Notes: a model not told the origin generated them from the letters alone. A stretch of 64,000 nucleotides of DNA from Deltaproteobacteria bacterium (GCA_002747825.1 PDQQ01000014.1:1-64000), one strand, 5' to 3'. Counted from the first letter of the stretch, positions 10,932 through 20,851 are shown. Program-made: numbers and translations.

Positions 10932-12058
10932 CAGAACGCCCCCGGATCAACATTGGATATCTTCCAGATAGGCAGCAGGGCAACGGCGATTAAAGGAATA
11001 ACGGTTATACAAAACAGCAGTCCAAGACTGCCAAAATCAAGCATTGGCAAAAAACCTCCTTCTGGAAAAATTGTTGACCAGCCCCGCAATATTTGCGAAA
11101 TCAGGCCTCCCCCGAACAGGAAGATATGACACCAGGCCAACACCACTCCCCAAAGCCAGGAAAAAAGGACAACAACACCAACCTCGTAGAGCCGGCAACG
11201 AACGACCATAGTCGTCGTCCAGCCCAGACAGCGCAACAGGGCAATCTCCTGACGCTCCCCACTCCACAGCCCGGAGAGTTGATCGATGGCAAAGGTGAGT
11301 AAGGCCACAAGACCAGACAAAGAAACGATCAGGAAGATCGAGGAACGCCAGCCAAAAATCATCGTATAGGTGTCCTGCAGATCCTCCCTGATAATCACAC
11401 GGCTTGAGGGATAGAGCTCTTTTATTTTTTGGGCGACATTTACCCGCTCCAGGCTCTGGGGAACCGTCAGCCCCACATCGGTAACCATCCCCGAAGGCAT
11501 CTGAAAAAGACGCCGGAAGGCCTCTGGAGAAACCTGCAGGAGATCAGCCGTAGCCATTTCAGTTTCTGGAGGGAAGAAAGAGACGATACGAAAGGGTTCA
11601 GCCTTGCCGGCAACATCGTAAAGAGCCAGCCTGTCTCCGGGCTCCAGCTGCCAGAGACGAACGATCCCCTGTCCGACAATCGCCTCGTCGGGCTTGAGAT
11701 CAGTCTCTTCTGGAGCAATAACCGTATACGCCGTGCGGGTTCTCGAATCATAATAGTAGCCCCAGAGCCGCCCCTTGCCATCGGCAACACCCCGCAGCGC
11801 TGTTATGGTCTGCAGCATCTCTGGATCAAGCTCCACCTGTCGTCCGCCGCGCTGCATCTGGACGACCACATCTGGGGCCATTGCCAGCCATCTTTCTGCA
11901 TTTTGCTCGAGGACATCGGCAAAAAAGAACAAACTGCCATAGCAAAAGGTTATCAGGATAAAGAGAAAAGAGAGGCCAACCCATTTCAATAGACTTCTGC
12001 GCAACCGTGAATACACATAATCAAAAAGCAATACTTCCCGCAAGAAACTGACATTCAT
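10931..12058 (-). CDS. ABC transporter permease, FtsX-like
   Basis: N-terminal TM, large periplasmic domain, three C-terminal TMs with GERQEIALLRCLGWT FtsX signature. Confidence 0.88.
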   Translation of the reverse strand: MNVSFLREVLLFDYVYSRLRRSLLKWVGLSFLFILITFCYGSLFFFADVLEQNAERWLAMAPDVVVQMQRGGRQVELDPEMLQTITALRGVADGKGRLWGYYYDSRTRTAYTVIAPEETDLKPDEAIVGQGIVRLWQLEPGDRLALYDVAGKAEPFRIVSFFPPETEMATADLLQVSPEAFRRLFQMPSGMVTDVGLTVPQSLERVNVAQKIKELYPSSRVIIREDLQDTYTMIFGWRSSIFLIVSLSGLVALLTFAIDQLSGLWSGERQEIALLRCLGWTTTMVVRCRLYEVGVVVLFSWLWGVVLAWCHIFLFGGGLISQILRGWSTIFPEGGFLPMLDFGSLGLLFCITVIPLIAVALLPIWKISNVDPGAF

Positions 12059-12351
12059 CGTCTTTTTCCATCCTGAGGACTGGGCATAAACAGACTACTG
12101 AGGCTATGTTCAAGGGCCCCAGGCCCCTCTCGATAGGCACTCTGCAAGTCACTCAGCAAAGGGTGTCTGGTATGTGGGGCCTCACAAAACAGGGCAAGAT
12201 CAGTCAGATAAAACGAAGTTTCCGGAGAGAGGGGGGGAGCTTCCGGCTGATACCTGCAAACAAACACAACTCCCGCCGAAAAAAGCAAAAAAGGCAGGGC
12301 AACAAGCCCTGCCAGAATCCTGTGTCCCTGGTTCATCCAACACCCCGTCAA
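12055..12351 (-). CDS. small single-TM protein of unknown function
   Basis: 98-aa ORF with 4-bp overlaps (ATGA) to both neighbours; one N-terminal hydrophobic segment. Confidence 0.65.
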   Translation of the reverse strand: MTGCWMNQGHRILAGLVALPFLLFSAGVVFVCRYQPEAPPLSPETSFYLTDLALFCEAPHTRHPLLSDLQSAYREGPGALEHSLSSLFMPSPQDGKRR

Positions 12352-12836
12352 TCAGAGGAGACAGCCTTCTTATGCTTCTTATGATGTTTTTTCATAGGCA
12401 GCAACTCTTTGACCTTTGCCAGGGTCAATGCAGAATAAGGGTAAAGGCCGGATCCCATATGCTCTTTCATAAACGCCTCGGCATCCTCCTTTTTTTCGAA
12501 AGGAACAAGATCTGGACCCATCGGTCCCATAACATCACTGCCCGCGACATACCAGGCCTGAGAGGCGTCTATATATTTGGTGCTATAATAGTCTTTTATT
12601 GTGATCGTAAGATCCTTTGCGTCTGCATCGGCAGGGTTGGTCAGAAGCAGGCATTTCGGACTACAGTAGGAGAGCTGCTCATCACCGCGCTGCGAACGGC
12701 CTTCCCACTGAGGCTGTTCGGCAACCACCATCCCACAACGCATGCAACGGCCAGAGTCGGCAGCAGACAGCAGCACTGGCAGAGCGATCAGGGAAAAAAC
12801 GGCCATAAAAACAATAACAAATCCTTTTATATTCAT
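12348..12836 (-). CDS. NosL-like lipoprotein/periplasmic protein
   Basis: Signal peptide, CMRCGMVVAEQPQW..., YCSPKCLLL, YYSTKYIDASQAWYVAGSDVMGPMGPDLVPFEKKEDAEAF as in the NosL family; start at MNIKGF. Confidence 0.82.
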   Translation of the reverse strand: MNIKGFVIVFMAVFSLIALPVLLSAADSGRCMRCGMVVAEQPQWEGRSQRGDEQLSYCSPKCLLLTNPADADAKDLTITIKDYYSTKYIDASQAWYVAGSDVMGPMGPDLVPFEKKEDAEAFMKEHMGSGLYPYSALTLAKVKELLPMKKHHKKHKKAVSSD

Positions 12837-12920
12837 GATGTATCTCCAGTATATAGAAATCGAATAGTACAGAAGTAAAAAAACGCTGTACCTCCTCAAA
12901 AGCTTACAAAAATTCTTTTC

Positions 12921-13442
12921 TTACCCTTTGCTGTCGGTCTTTTCCAGCATATCGACAATCTGTTTGCTGACCTGCTCAAAGGGAATCTTGCCGATAATGC
13001 GCCCGAGTACAACGCCATCCTGTCCGACAACAAAGACAGTGGGCACGGCCATCAATCGATAACGGTGTTTGCTGGTAAATATCGGATCATAGGCCATTGG
13101 AAAAGAAATTTTCTTTTTCTCCGCAATCATTGCCACCTCTTCAGGGGTATCACCAACGTTAATGGCGATAATGTTCCAAGGTGGTTTTTCCTGGCTGGAA
13201 AACAAGAGCTCAAAACTGTCGAGTTCTTCACTACAGCAGGAGTTCGCAAAAAACAACAAAATCAGGGGCCTGCCTCGATATTTTTCCAGCTCAACCGGTT
13301 GGTCGCCGTCCACATACAAGGCTCCAGGATCGGGGGCCGTTGCCCCCTTATGCGCAAAAGATCCCTTTTTTTCATCGCAACCTGCCAGGGCAAACAACAA
13401 AAAAGCCCCAAGACAGGCGCTCAGCAGGCAGCGAAAACTCAT
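12921..13442 (-). CDS. TlpA/redoxin-like thioredoxin-fold protein with atypical CC active site
   Basis: Lipoprotein-type signal (LFALAGCDE), LILLFFANSCCSEELDSF, MAVPTVFVVGQDGVVLGRIIG thioredoxin fold motifs. Confidence 0.85.
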   Translation of the reverse strand: MSFRCLLSACLGAFLLFALAGCDEKKGSFAHKGATAPDPGALYVDGDQPVELEKYRGRPLILLFFANSCCSEELDSFELLFSSQEKPPWNIIAINVGDTPEEVAMIAEKKKISFPMAYDPIFTSKHRYRLMAVPTVFVVGQDGVVLGRIIGKIPFEQVSKQIVDMLEKTDSKG

Positions 13443-14098
13443 TCCACTATCTTTCCAAAATTCAATCGAATGATACGTTCGGCCTCATTGCCCAAGTCTG
13501 GATTATGGGTAACCATAACAATAGTCCGACCTTTGGCATGTAGCTGTTTAAACAGGCCGAGCACAACCTTTTCATTTTCTTCATCGAGATTACCGGTCGG
13601 CTCATCGGCAAGAATAATCGTCGGATCGTTCACCAGCGCCCGGGCAATACATACCCGCTGCTGCTCCCCCCCTGAGAGCTGGCTTGGCCGATGGTCATAA
13701 CGGTGACCAAGACCAACCTCATCGAGAATCTTTTTGGCCATCGCCTCATCCTGCATCGAATGGAGGTACTGGGCAAGCATGATATTTTCCAGGGCCGTCA
13801 GATAGGGCACAAGATGAAACTGCTGAAAAACAAGACCTATTTTTTCGCGCCGGACAACGGTTCTGCCATTATCATCAAGGCCCGCGGTATCAGTACCGCC
13901 AATCAGATAGGAACCGGAACTGGGGGCATCCAGCAGAGAGAGAATATTAAGCAGGGTCGTCTTACCGGCCCCTGATGAACCCATAATAGCGACCCATTCC
14001 CCGGTAGGTACCGAGATATTGATGTCAGAAAGGGCAACAACTTCACCAAACTTCCGCCACAGGCCGATAACCTCAAGGGCATTACTCTGTTCGTTCAT
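13439..14098 (-). CDS. ABC transporter ATP-binding protein (MacB-type) of the P19 locus
   Basis: GSSGAGKTTLLN, LSGGEQQRVCIARAL, IILADEPTGNLDEEN. Confidence 0.93.
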   Translation of the reverse strand: MNEQSNALEVIGLWRKFGEVVALSDINISVPTGEWVAIMGSSGAGKTTLLNILSLLDAPSSGSYLIGGTDTAGLDDNGRTVVRREKIGLVFQQFHLVPYLTALENIMLAQYLHSMQDEAMAKKILDEVGLGHRYDHRPSQLSGGEQQRVCIARALVNDPTIILADEPTGNLDEENEKVVLGLFKQLHAKGRTIVMVTHNPDLGNEAERIIRLNFGKIVE

Positions 14099-15237
14099 TA
14101 TTCTCCTCCCCGCAGTACCTGCGCTGGATCGATCCGCACCGCCTGCCGTACCGGCAGCACAGAGGCAATAAGGGCACTGAGCAGTGAGACTGTTATGGTT
14201 ATTGGAATAACGACCCAGCGAAAACTGATAGATGAATGGAAAACCATTTCACCCAAAAACTGAGCCAGAAAAAAGCCTACAACAAGCCCGAAAATGACAC
14301 CAAAGGCACTCATAATCAAGGCCTCCATCTGAAAAAGGCGTTGAATAGTGGCCCCTTTGGCCCCCAGGGCCATAAGAAGACCGATTTCTTTGGTCCTCTC
14401 GGTAACAACCGCCATCATGGTGGTCATCACACACAGGGTTGTGGTAGCAAGAATGAGGAAAATAACCGTGGCAATAAGCCCCTTGATCTTATCGACAACC
14501 TTACCCTCGGATTGACTGATTTTTCGTATCGGCCGGGCATCAATCTCCGGGAGCTGCTTTTCTATACGACTGCCCAGCTGATCAACATTAATTTTGTCTG
14601 CATACAGACTCAACATCGCATTGCTCACCGTATCACCGCCGCCAAGCAGTTCGCGGGCCAGAGCCATCGATACAATTATCTGATTGTCCGCATCCTGTCC
14701 GGTCTCAACAATCCCTTTGACGCGCACGCTGCGCCGCTCTCTATTCGCCTCGTTGACCACGTTTATTCGACTGCCAATCTTCAGCTCCATGGTAGCGGCC
14801 AGGGTTTTTCCCACCATACAGTTCTGATCGTCAAAATCCACCGAAATCCAGCCCCCTTCTACCTGCCAATAGGAAGAAAGCTGCCTTAATCCAGAGAAGT
14901 CAACACCGGCCATTATCGCATTACCCTTGTCAAGATGCACAACCCCGTACAGATAGGGGCTCGAAGCGTAGATTGCATCGGCCGGAATCATGGCCATTGC
15001 CTTGTCAAGCACAGAGCTGTCGATATCTCTCTTGTTGGAATCACTGGCCGGAGCCAGGATAAAGTTCGCCCCATAGGTACGCAATTCTTTGTGCATTTTC
15101 TGCGAAATATCAAAATACAACAGAGACAAGGCCGTCACAATGACAGCGCCGATGGTGATGGAAAAGACCGAAATAGCAACCCGATTTTTACGCACGGTCA
15201 ACGAGCGCCCAACCAGGATGTTCAGCATATTTTTCAT
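14098..15237 (-). CDS. ABC transporter permease, FtsX/MacB type
   Basis: N-terminal TM, periplasmic domain, TERTKEIGLLMALGAKGATIQRLFQMEALIM, C-terminal SVLPVRQAVRIDPAQVLRGGE. Confidence 0.93.
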   Translation of the reverse strand: MKNMLNILVGRSLTVRKNRVAISVFSITIGAVIVTALSLLYFDISQKMHKELRTYGANFILAPASDSNKRDIDSSVLDKAMAMIPADAIYASSPYLYGVVHLDKGNAIMAGVDFSGLRQLSSYWQVEGGWISVDFDDQNCMVGKTLAATMELKIGSRINVVNEANRERRSVRVKGIVETGQDADNQIIVSMALARELLGGGDTVSNAMLSLYADKINVDQLGSRIEKQLPEIDARPIRKISQSEGKVVDKIKGLIATVIFLILATTTLCVMTTMMAVVTERTKEIGLLMALGAKGATIQRLFQMEALIMSAFGVIFGLVVGFFLAQFLGEMVFHSSISFRWVVIPITITVSLLSALIASVLPVRQAVRIDPAQVLRGGE

Positions 15238-15366
15238 CGTATTTTTACCTCAGATACAACATTATCGCAGGAGCCAACAACATGCTCGGCGACAGTGAAA
15301 AATGAAAACTGGAACTTCTGGACAACAAACATCTTCTCCGAGCCAGGTTTCCGATAAACAGGCCTT

Positions 15367-16641
15367 TTAAGCCCTTCCATGCAGCACTTCCGCCGGGTGA
15401 AGCCTGGCAATAAGACGGCAGGGAAGGATCGAGCCCATAATTGCCACGAGCATTGAAATACAGACGACCACCGGTAGCGTAATCCAGCTAAAACCAACCG
15501 CCGAACCAAACAGTGAATAGCCGACAAACTGCGCCAGAAGAATGCCCGCTGCAAAGCCAAGAAACCCGCTGATCAGACCGACCAGCGATGATTCGGCAAT
15601 AAACTGGATAAAGACCAGAGAATTACTGGCACCAAGGGCCTTGAGCAAACCGATTTCCTGGGCTCGTTCCATAATAGAGCTGCTCATCAGCGATGAGATA
15701 CCAAGAGCCGAGGCCACCATCGCGGCAACGGTTACCACCAGCAACAAGGCCTGCAGCTTGTTAATGACGGCACCTTCACTGGCCGCCACCTGCCAGACCG
15801 GCTTGGCTGTGGCATCCTGCAGCTCTTCCTCGATCTGGGAGGTAATCGAACTGACGTAGGCGGTACAGTACCAGACGTCGTATTCGGTCATATCAAGGGA
15901 ATCAGGATCCCGATGGGCACGCCTGGAGAGGGCATCTTCTGGAACGGTCAAAGCACTGACACTCACCGACCCCACCTTGCCCGGCGTGTCAAGAAGCTGC
16001 TGAGCCAGCGCCAGATCACCAACAATAGAATTATCCTCGCTGCCGCCGGTGGTCAGCACACCAACAACGGTCGCCAGAAAAACCCGGGCCCCTTCAGGAT
16101 TGGAGAAGCGAATACTCTGCCCCACCTTTAGCCCTGTTTTTTGTCCTGCCAACACCTGAGAAGGCTCCGTTGGCCACTCCCCTTCCACCTTCCAATAGGG
16201 GTTGATATGTTTGGTACCGGTATGAAAATCCTTTTCCGATTCCAGAGGCAGATGGTGATCGAACCAGGTTCCGATGAAGGCAACTGTGCGCTCACTTCCC
16301 TCCAACTTGACATGCGCCTTGAGATAGGGAGCAAAGCCCATAATATTGTTACGCCAGAAGATATCCATAATCCTGGCAAGATCTGCCTCTTCAAGATACA
16401 CCTTCCCCTTCAAGGGGTTATAATCAACCCCGCCAATTTCAAGAGAGAGGCTGTCACTCTTGGGAACCAGCTCGATATTGGCGCCGTAGGTCTTCATCTC
16501 TCGGGCCATCTTGTCGCCAATATTCACCGAGACACACATCAGTGCTGTAATGAGGGCGGCCGACAGAAAGACGGTAAGAACCGCAAGCCTGTTTCGTTTT
16601 CGTTCGCGTGTAAAGGATCGCAAAATGATATGAAAAAACAT
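15367..16641 (-). CDS. ABC transporter permease, FtsX/MacB type
   Basis: MERAQEIGLLKALGASNSLVFIQFIAESSLVG; ILPCRLIARLHPAEVLHGRA. Confidence 0.93.
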   Translation of the reverse strand: MFFHIILRSFTRERKRNRLAVLTVFLSAALITALMCVSVNIGDKMAREMKTYGANIELVPKSDSLSLEIGGVDYNPLKGKVYLEEADLARIMDIFWRNNIMGFAPYLKAHVKLEGSERTVAFIGTWFDHHLPLESEKDFHTGTKHINPYWKVEGEWPTEPSQVLAGQKTGLKVGQSIRFSNPEGARVFLATVVGVLTTGGSEDNSIVGDLALAQQLLDTPGKVGSVSVSALTVPEDALSRRAHRDPDSLDMTEYDVWYCTAYVSSITSQIEEELQDATAKPVWQVAASEGAVINKLQALLLVVTVAAMVASALGISSLMSSSIMERAQEIGLLKALGASNSLVFIQFIAESSLVGLISGFLGFAAGILLAQFVGYSLFGSAVGFSWITLPVVVCISMLVAIMGSILPCRLIARLHPAEVLHGRA

Positions 16642-16657
16642 CTCTTGCCTCTTCAGT

Positions 16658-18145
16658 TTATTCCTTATAGCCGTCTATCCGTACCGACCTGCGACCGACG
16701 GAGGTATAACTCTCCGGTTCATTGATAAAGGTCTTCATGCTCTCCTCCGACTCAAAGCTGAACTCGTGCCCTTTGTAGGAGTAATGGTAAGGAGCCGCAA
16801 GGTTGGAAATCTGCGCACCTGTCACAGGATCACTGACCATAATCTCGACTTTTTCAGAAAAATAATTGGCGCCATCCTCAAGCTCACTCTGCTCAATGAC
16901 GATCTCATCACTGGTTGTTGTACTGGCAAAGGGAATAGGATTACAGCCCCCGGGCTTTCCGATGGACGGAATGAAAATACTCACATTACAGGCGATACAT
17001 ATCACATTATTATTACTCTCGATATAGCCATCGTCCCCGCAGATCTGGCAGGCATCAAAAACAACCCCATATTTTGAAGAGTCGGCATAACGCTGGATGA
17101 TAAAAAACCGAACCCTGTAACCGTCACTGGTAATATACGAGTAACGATGCAGATGACCGTCATTTATATCAGCAATCTTTATACGGACACGCCCATCCTC
17201 ACCAACCTCTACAGGGATGGCTGGAGAGAGTTCCGGCGGACTTGCGACCACAATATCATACCAGGCCTGTGCGATCACTCCCAGAAGCAAAAAAGAGACG
17301 ACAGCTGTCATGTAGCGTTTATCAACCAGCTTATACTTTGTCCTTTTTCTGCGCTCCGGCTCACTCAACAGGTCTCGCTGCCTGCGAGAAACACCTCGAT
17401 GCCTTCGCAGATAAAAAAGAAAGACGACAGCTGCCGCCAAGGCAAAAAAGATATAGTTCCACAGTACAAGCAGATCATGAGCCTTTGCTACATAGGAAAT
17501 AAGCCCTCTGCTTGCCTTGAGATAATCGAGTCGAATCAGATTGATAAAAATATCGGCCAGCCATTGCACTGCCAGCAGCAGGTAAAAAAGGACAAAGAGA
17601 ATCCGGGCGGCTGCAAGAGAGAGACGATTGAAGAAAACGGTAAAAAGGATACCGAGCAGCACAACCACAGAGAATCCAGTCAACAGGGCACCGCCATTGA
17701 CGATCAAGGTTGTATTGACAACGCTCGTTGCCGTCAAGGCCTCATCGGCGATGAATATCCAGAGATCCACTGCGCTGCGAACGGACAGCAAAAGCAAAAA
17801 AGGGACAACAACGAGGTAAAAGACACCTTCGGTAAGCGTTCTGCGCTTCAAAAAGGAAGCCAAAAAGGTCAACAGACCAAACAGGGGCAGAAAAAACGAG
17901 AGGAAAAGAGAAAATTCGCTGAAATATTTAGTTGTTATCGCCAATTTAGCGGCTGACACACCGCAGAGTGCGGCAACAACGACCAGCACGACAAGCCGCA
18001 GATGCGCCCGTGGGCTTTCCCCTCTCTTCCAAAGGGCACAAACCAGAGAAAATACAAGGATAAAAGGAAGATACGACCGAACAACAGCGGCAAAAAAGGT
18101 AACAAAATCCGAAAATGGTGTCAGCATCAGCTCTTCACTCACCAA
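16658..18145 (-). CDS. DUF2318 Fe-S-membrane-like protein
   Basis: Multi-TM N-terminus followed by Cys-rich C-terminal domain FDACQICGDDGYIE..VICIACNVSI, as in P19-associated DUF2318 proteins. Confidence 0.85.
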   Translation of the reverse strand: MVSEELMLTPFSDFVTFFAAVVRSYLPFILVFSLVCALWKRGESPRAHLRLVVLVVVAALCGVSAAKLAITTKYFSEFSLFLSFFLPLFGLLTFLASFLKRRTLTEGVFYLVVVPFLLLLSVRSAVDLWIFIADEALTATSVVNTTLIVNGGALLTGFSVVVLLGILFTVFFNRLSLAAARILFVLFYLLLAVQWLADIFINLIRLDYLKASRGLISYVAKAHDLLVLWNYIFFALAAAVVFLFYLRRHRGVSRRQRDLLSEPERRKRTKYKLVDKRYMTAVVSFLLLGVIAQAWYDIVVASPPELSPAIPVEVGEDGRVRIKIADINDGHLHRYSYITSDGYRVRFFIIQRYADSSKYGVVFDACQICGDDGYIESNNNVICIACNVSIFIPSIGKPGGCNPIPFASTTTSDEIVIEQSELEDGANYFSEKVEIMVSDPVTGAQISNLAAPYHYSYKGHEFSFESEESMKTFINEPESYTSVGRRSVRIDGYKE

Positions 18146-18219
18146 AAAAGAAGAACGGTGGACAACACAGCACTGTCCACCGCTCCTTGAATTATACCGG
18201 TCTTAAGCGACTAGCACCA

Positions 18220-18747
18220 TTACTGCTTGATTCCAGAATAGGTGAATTCGTAAGTTGCACTGGTAGGTGCCCACCATTTACCAACACCGGTAGCCTTGTC
18301 AGAGTGACGGCCAAAACCTTGCTTACTGGGAGGTTCGAGGAAATAGGTAAGCTCATAGTTACCAACGCCAGGCATCTTGATATTTGCACCGTAGTGTGGT
18401 CCATCAGCTGCAACCATAGGCATCAGGTTTCCACCAATCTGCTTACCGGTATCCTTGTTCTTCAAGGTATAGGTGACGGTCAGATAAGGAACCCACTCAC
18501 CGGCACCAAAGCCATTGGTGTTTCCTTTGATTGCGTGGATATCAGCTTCAAGGTGGATATCTGCCTGGGAGGCTGGCAGATCGATGCCTCTGGGTTCCAT
18601 GGTGATCGGCTGCAGATAGACAGCGGCAACTTCCATTCCACCCATTTCCTGAGCCTCACCGATCGGATATTCTTTAAAATCAGCGGCAAAGGTGGTGGTT
18701 GCACTCAACAGAGAAACTGCGGTTGCGGTCAACAATAACTTCTTCAT
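18220..18747 (-). CDS. periplasmic iron-binding P19/Tp34-family protein
   Basis: Signal peptide; DFKEYPIGEAQEMGGMEVAAVYLQPITMEP, ASQADIHLEADIHA, GNLMPMVAADGPHYGANIKM, FTYSG match the P19 family. Confidence 0.95.
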   Translation of the reverse strand: MKKLLLTATAVSLLSATTTFAADFKEYPIGEAQEMGGMEVAAVYLQPITMEPRGIDLPASQADIHLEADIHAIKGNTNGFGAGEWVPYLTVTYTLKNKDTGKQIGGNLMPMVAADGPHYGANIKMPGVGNYELTYFLEPPSKQGFGRHSDKATGVGKWWAPTSATYEFTYSGIKQ

Positions 18748-18786
18748 GGTATTAACTCCTAATTGTTAAGGGTTGGTTTAAAAACC

Positions 18787-18804
18787 GTATGCGACCTCGC
18801 ATAC
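18787..18804. promoter_or_regulatory. perfect 8-2-8 palindrome between FTR1 and P19 genes
   Basis: GTATGCGA-CC-TCGCATAC read directly from the sequence. Confidence 0.6.
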
Positions 18805-18881
18805 AGCGTCGTCATCATTGTATACTATTTAAGGGACTGAAATCTCTTCAAACACACGGGAAAGAATCTCAGAGTCCCGTT

Positions 18882-20786
18882 TCAAGCCTCTTTGTTCCTT
18901 TTGGCGTAGAACCAGCCTCCAACCAGCAAAGCAATCAGCAGTGCCTGTGGTATAAGGCTTTCCACATACGGATAAATGCCCAACAGGGTAATCTGGGGAA
19001 CGCCAGGAACAAGGGTCGGCTCAAACAGCTTGCCCTCGACAAACTCCATAATGCCCTTTCCAGCAAAAACAAAGGCCATAAGATACAACAGGCCTCCAGT
19101 AAAGAGGAAAAAGGCGCGGAACGGCAGGCGTACCGAGGTAAAACGCATCACCAGATAAATGACCACCAGGGCAATACAACCGACAACGAACCCGGAGAGT
19201 ATCGCAGCGTTGGCATTTGCCCCCGTTGCCTGGGCCATAAGAGCCACATAAAACAGAACGGTCTCCGCACCCTCCCGGTACACGGCAAGAAAGACCACAA
19301 ACCAGAGGCCCCAAAGCGATCCTCGAGACAGAGAGTCGCTCATCTTCTCTTTAACGTACGCATCCCAACGGGCTGCCTCGGCCTTGGAAAGGAGCCAATG
19401 CCCGGCAAAAAACAGAACCACCACAGCAATCATCATCACTGCGCCCTCTAAGATCTCCTGCCCTGCACCGTCGATATGGAGAACACTCTTGAGAACCCAG
19501 GCCGTAACAAAGGACAGAACAATGGCCCAAACGCAGGCACTGTAGATGGTTTTCAGCTTATCTTTATTATTGGTTTTCACCATGTAGGCTATAATGGCCG
19601 TGATAACAAGAATTGCCTCAAAACCTTCCCGCACAATAATCAGCAAAGAAAGCAGGAAACTTTCGAGAAAGCCGGATTCGCCCTTGCCTTTGAGGTCGGC
19701 GGCAACCTTGGCAAATTTTTTCTGCATTTCCGATACCGTCGCCTCAATCTCGGACTGGGATTTCCCCGCCTTCATCTGGGCAACGAGTCTGGTAAAATAC
19801 CCCTCCATTTCAAGCTTGAGACCAGAGTCAACTATCGCTACCTGCTGCTCCATACCGGAGGCCTCAAAGATATCAAAATAGCTGTTCTGGACCGCCATCT
19901 TGGCCTTATCAACCTCGCCCTGTTTGTACAGTCCTAAGGCTGCGTTGATACTGGTAAAGAGATCTCCGTTGATCTTCTCCCAGTCTTTGGCCGGCTGACC
20001 GGCATTCTGACGCTCTTTGCGCTGACGATCATTCAGGGCCTTGTCAACCATCGGCAGACCCTGGGTATCGGCCAGAAGATCAGACAGGACGGTGGTTACT
20101 TTTTCAACCACCTGCTGGTCAGGCGCAGAGTCCTTGACCATTTTATGCAGTTCGGCAAAGGAGTTGTTGTAGTAAAAATCGCGTTTGGTCGAAATCCCTC
20201 TGCGAATCCCGGTTTCCAGAAGACTGTTCTTATAGCCAGTGAACTGGGCCTTTGTCAGGGCTTCATCGGCCTCGTCGTAACTTCCCCTCGAATAGGCATC
20301 AAGAAAATCATGCAGCAGGGATTCAGTAAGCTTGTAGGCATCAAGCCATACAGGATCAATTCTATCGATATCCACGGCCGTGACATTCTGCACCCCGCTC
20401 ACCGTATGGCCAGAGGCCTTAACCTCCTCAAGGGCTTCGGCAATCCCGGCGTTCAGGCTATCGACGGCGGCCTTTACGGCTTCAGGAGGTTCTCCGGCAA
20501 CAATCATCTTTCGGATCTCACCAAACTGGCTTTCCAGATCGAAACTCACTGCGGCTGAGACGTTTATGCGGATGGGCCCCTCAAGGTTCTCAAACACCTC
20601 AAAATAGGCCATCTGCACAGCCGTCTTACCACCCTCCACATCGCCCTCCTGGTAGAGCCTAACCCCCGTATTCAGACGCGTATTGATCTCTTCGGCAAGG
20701 CGATCATAGTCGGGGGCGGCAATGACAAAAGGAGCGAGAAAGAAAAGAGATACAACAATCAAGATACTGAAGATATATCTAAACAT
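18882..20786 (-). CDS. FTR1-family iron permease with N-terminal periplasmic domain
   Basis: Two REXXE motifs (IIVREGFEAIL, VYREGAETVLF), 7 TM C-terminal half, repeated periplasmic helical domain and signal peptide. Confidence 0.94.
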   Translation of the reverse strand: MFRYIFSILIVVSLFFLAPFVIAAPDYDRLAEEINTRLNTGVRLYQEGDVEGGKTAVQMAYFEVFENLEGPIRINVSAAVSFDLESQFGEIRKMIVAGEPPEAVKAAVDSLNAGIAEALEEVKASGHTVSGVQNVTAVDIDRIDPVWLDAYKLTESLLHDFLDAYSRGSYDEADEALTKAQFTGYKNSLLETGIRRGISTKRDFYYNNSFAELHKMVKDSAPDQQVVEKVTTVLSDLLADTQGLPMVDKALNDRQRKERQNAGQPAKDWEKINGDLFTSINAALGLYKQGEVDKAKMAVQNSYFDIFEASGMEQQVAIVDSGLKLEMEGYFTRLVAQMKAGKSQSEIEATVSEMQKKFAKVAADLKGKGESGFLESFLLSLLIIVREGFEAILVITAIIAYMVKTNNKDKLKTIYSACVWAIVLSFVTAWVLKSVLHIDGAGQEILEGAVMMIAVVVLFFAGHWLLSKAEAARWDAYVKEKMSDSLSRGSLWGLWFVVFLAVYREGAETVLFYVALMAQATGANANAAILSGFVVGCIALVVIYLVMRFTSVRLPFRAFFLFTGGLLYLMAFVFAGKGIMEFVEGKLFEPTLVPGVPQITLLGIYPYVESLIPQALLIALLVGGWFYAKRNKEA

Positions 20787-20822
20787 ATTTGTGCCACTAT
20801 GGTTAAGTTTGGATTTACTAAC

Positions 20823-20851
20823 AAAATACTGTGATAAAAATCTCTTGTCAA
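20823..20851 (-). promoter_or_regulatory. putative sigma70 promoter for FTR1 operon
   Basis: Minus strand TTGACA-17 nt-TATTTT, 37 bp or more upstream of the FTR1 start. Confidence 0.5.

Noticed and set aside
17147-17956. 269-aa + strand ORF
   Set aside because: Antisense to the DUF2318 membrane gene; Lys/Gln-rich shadow translation.
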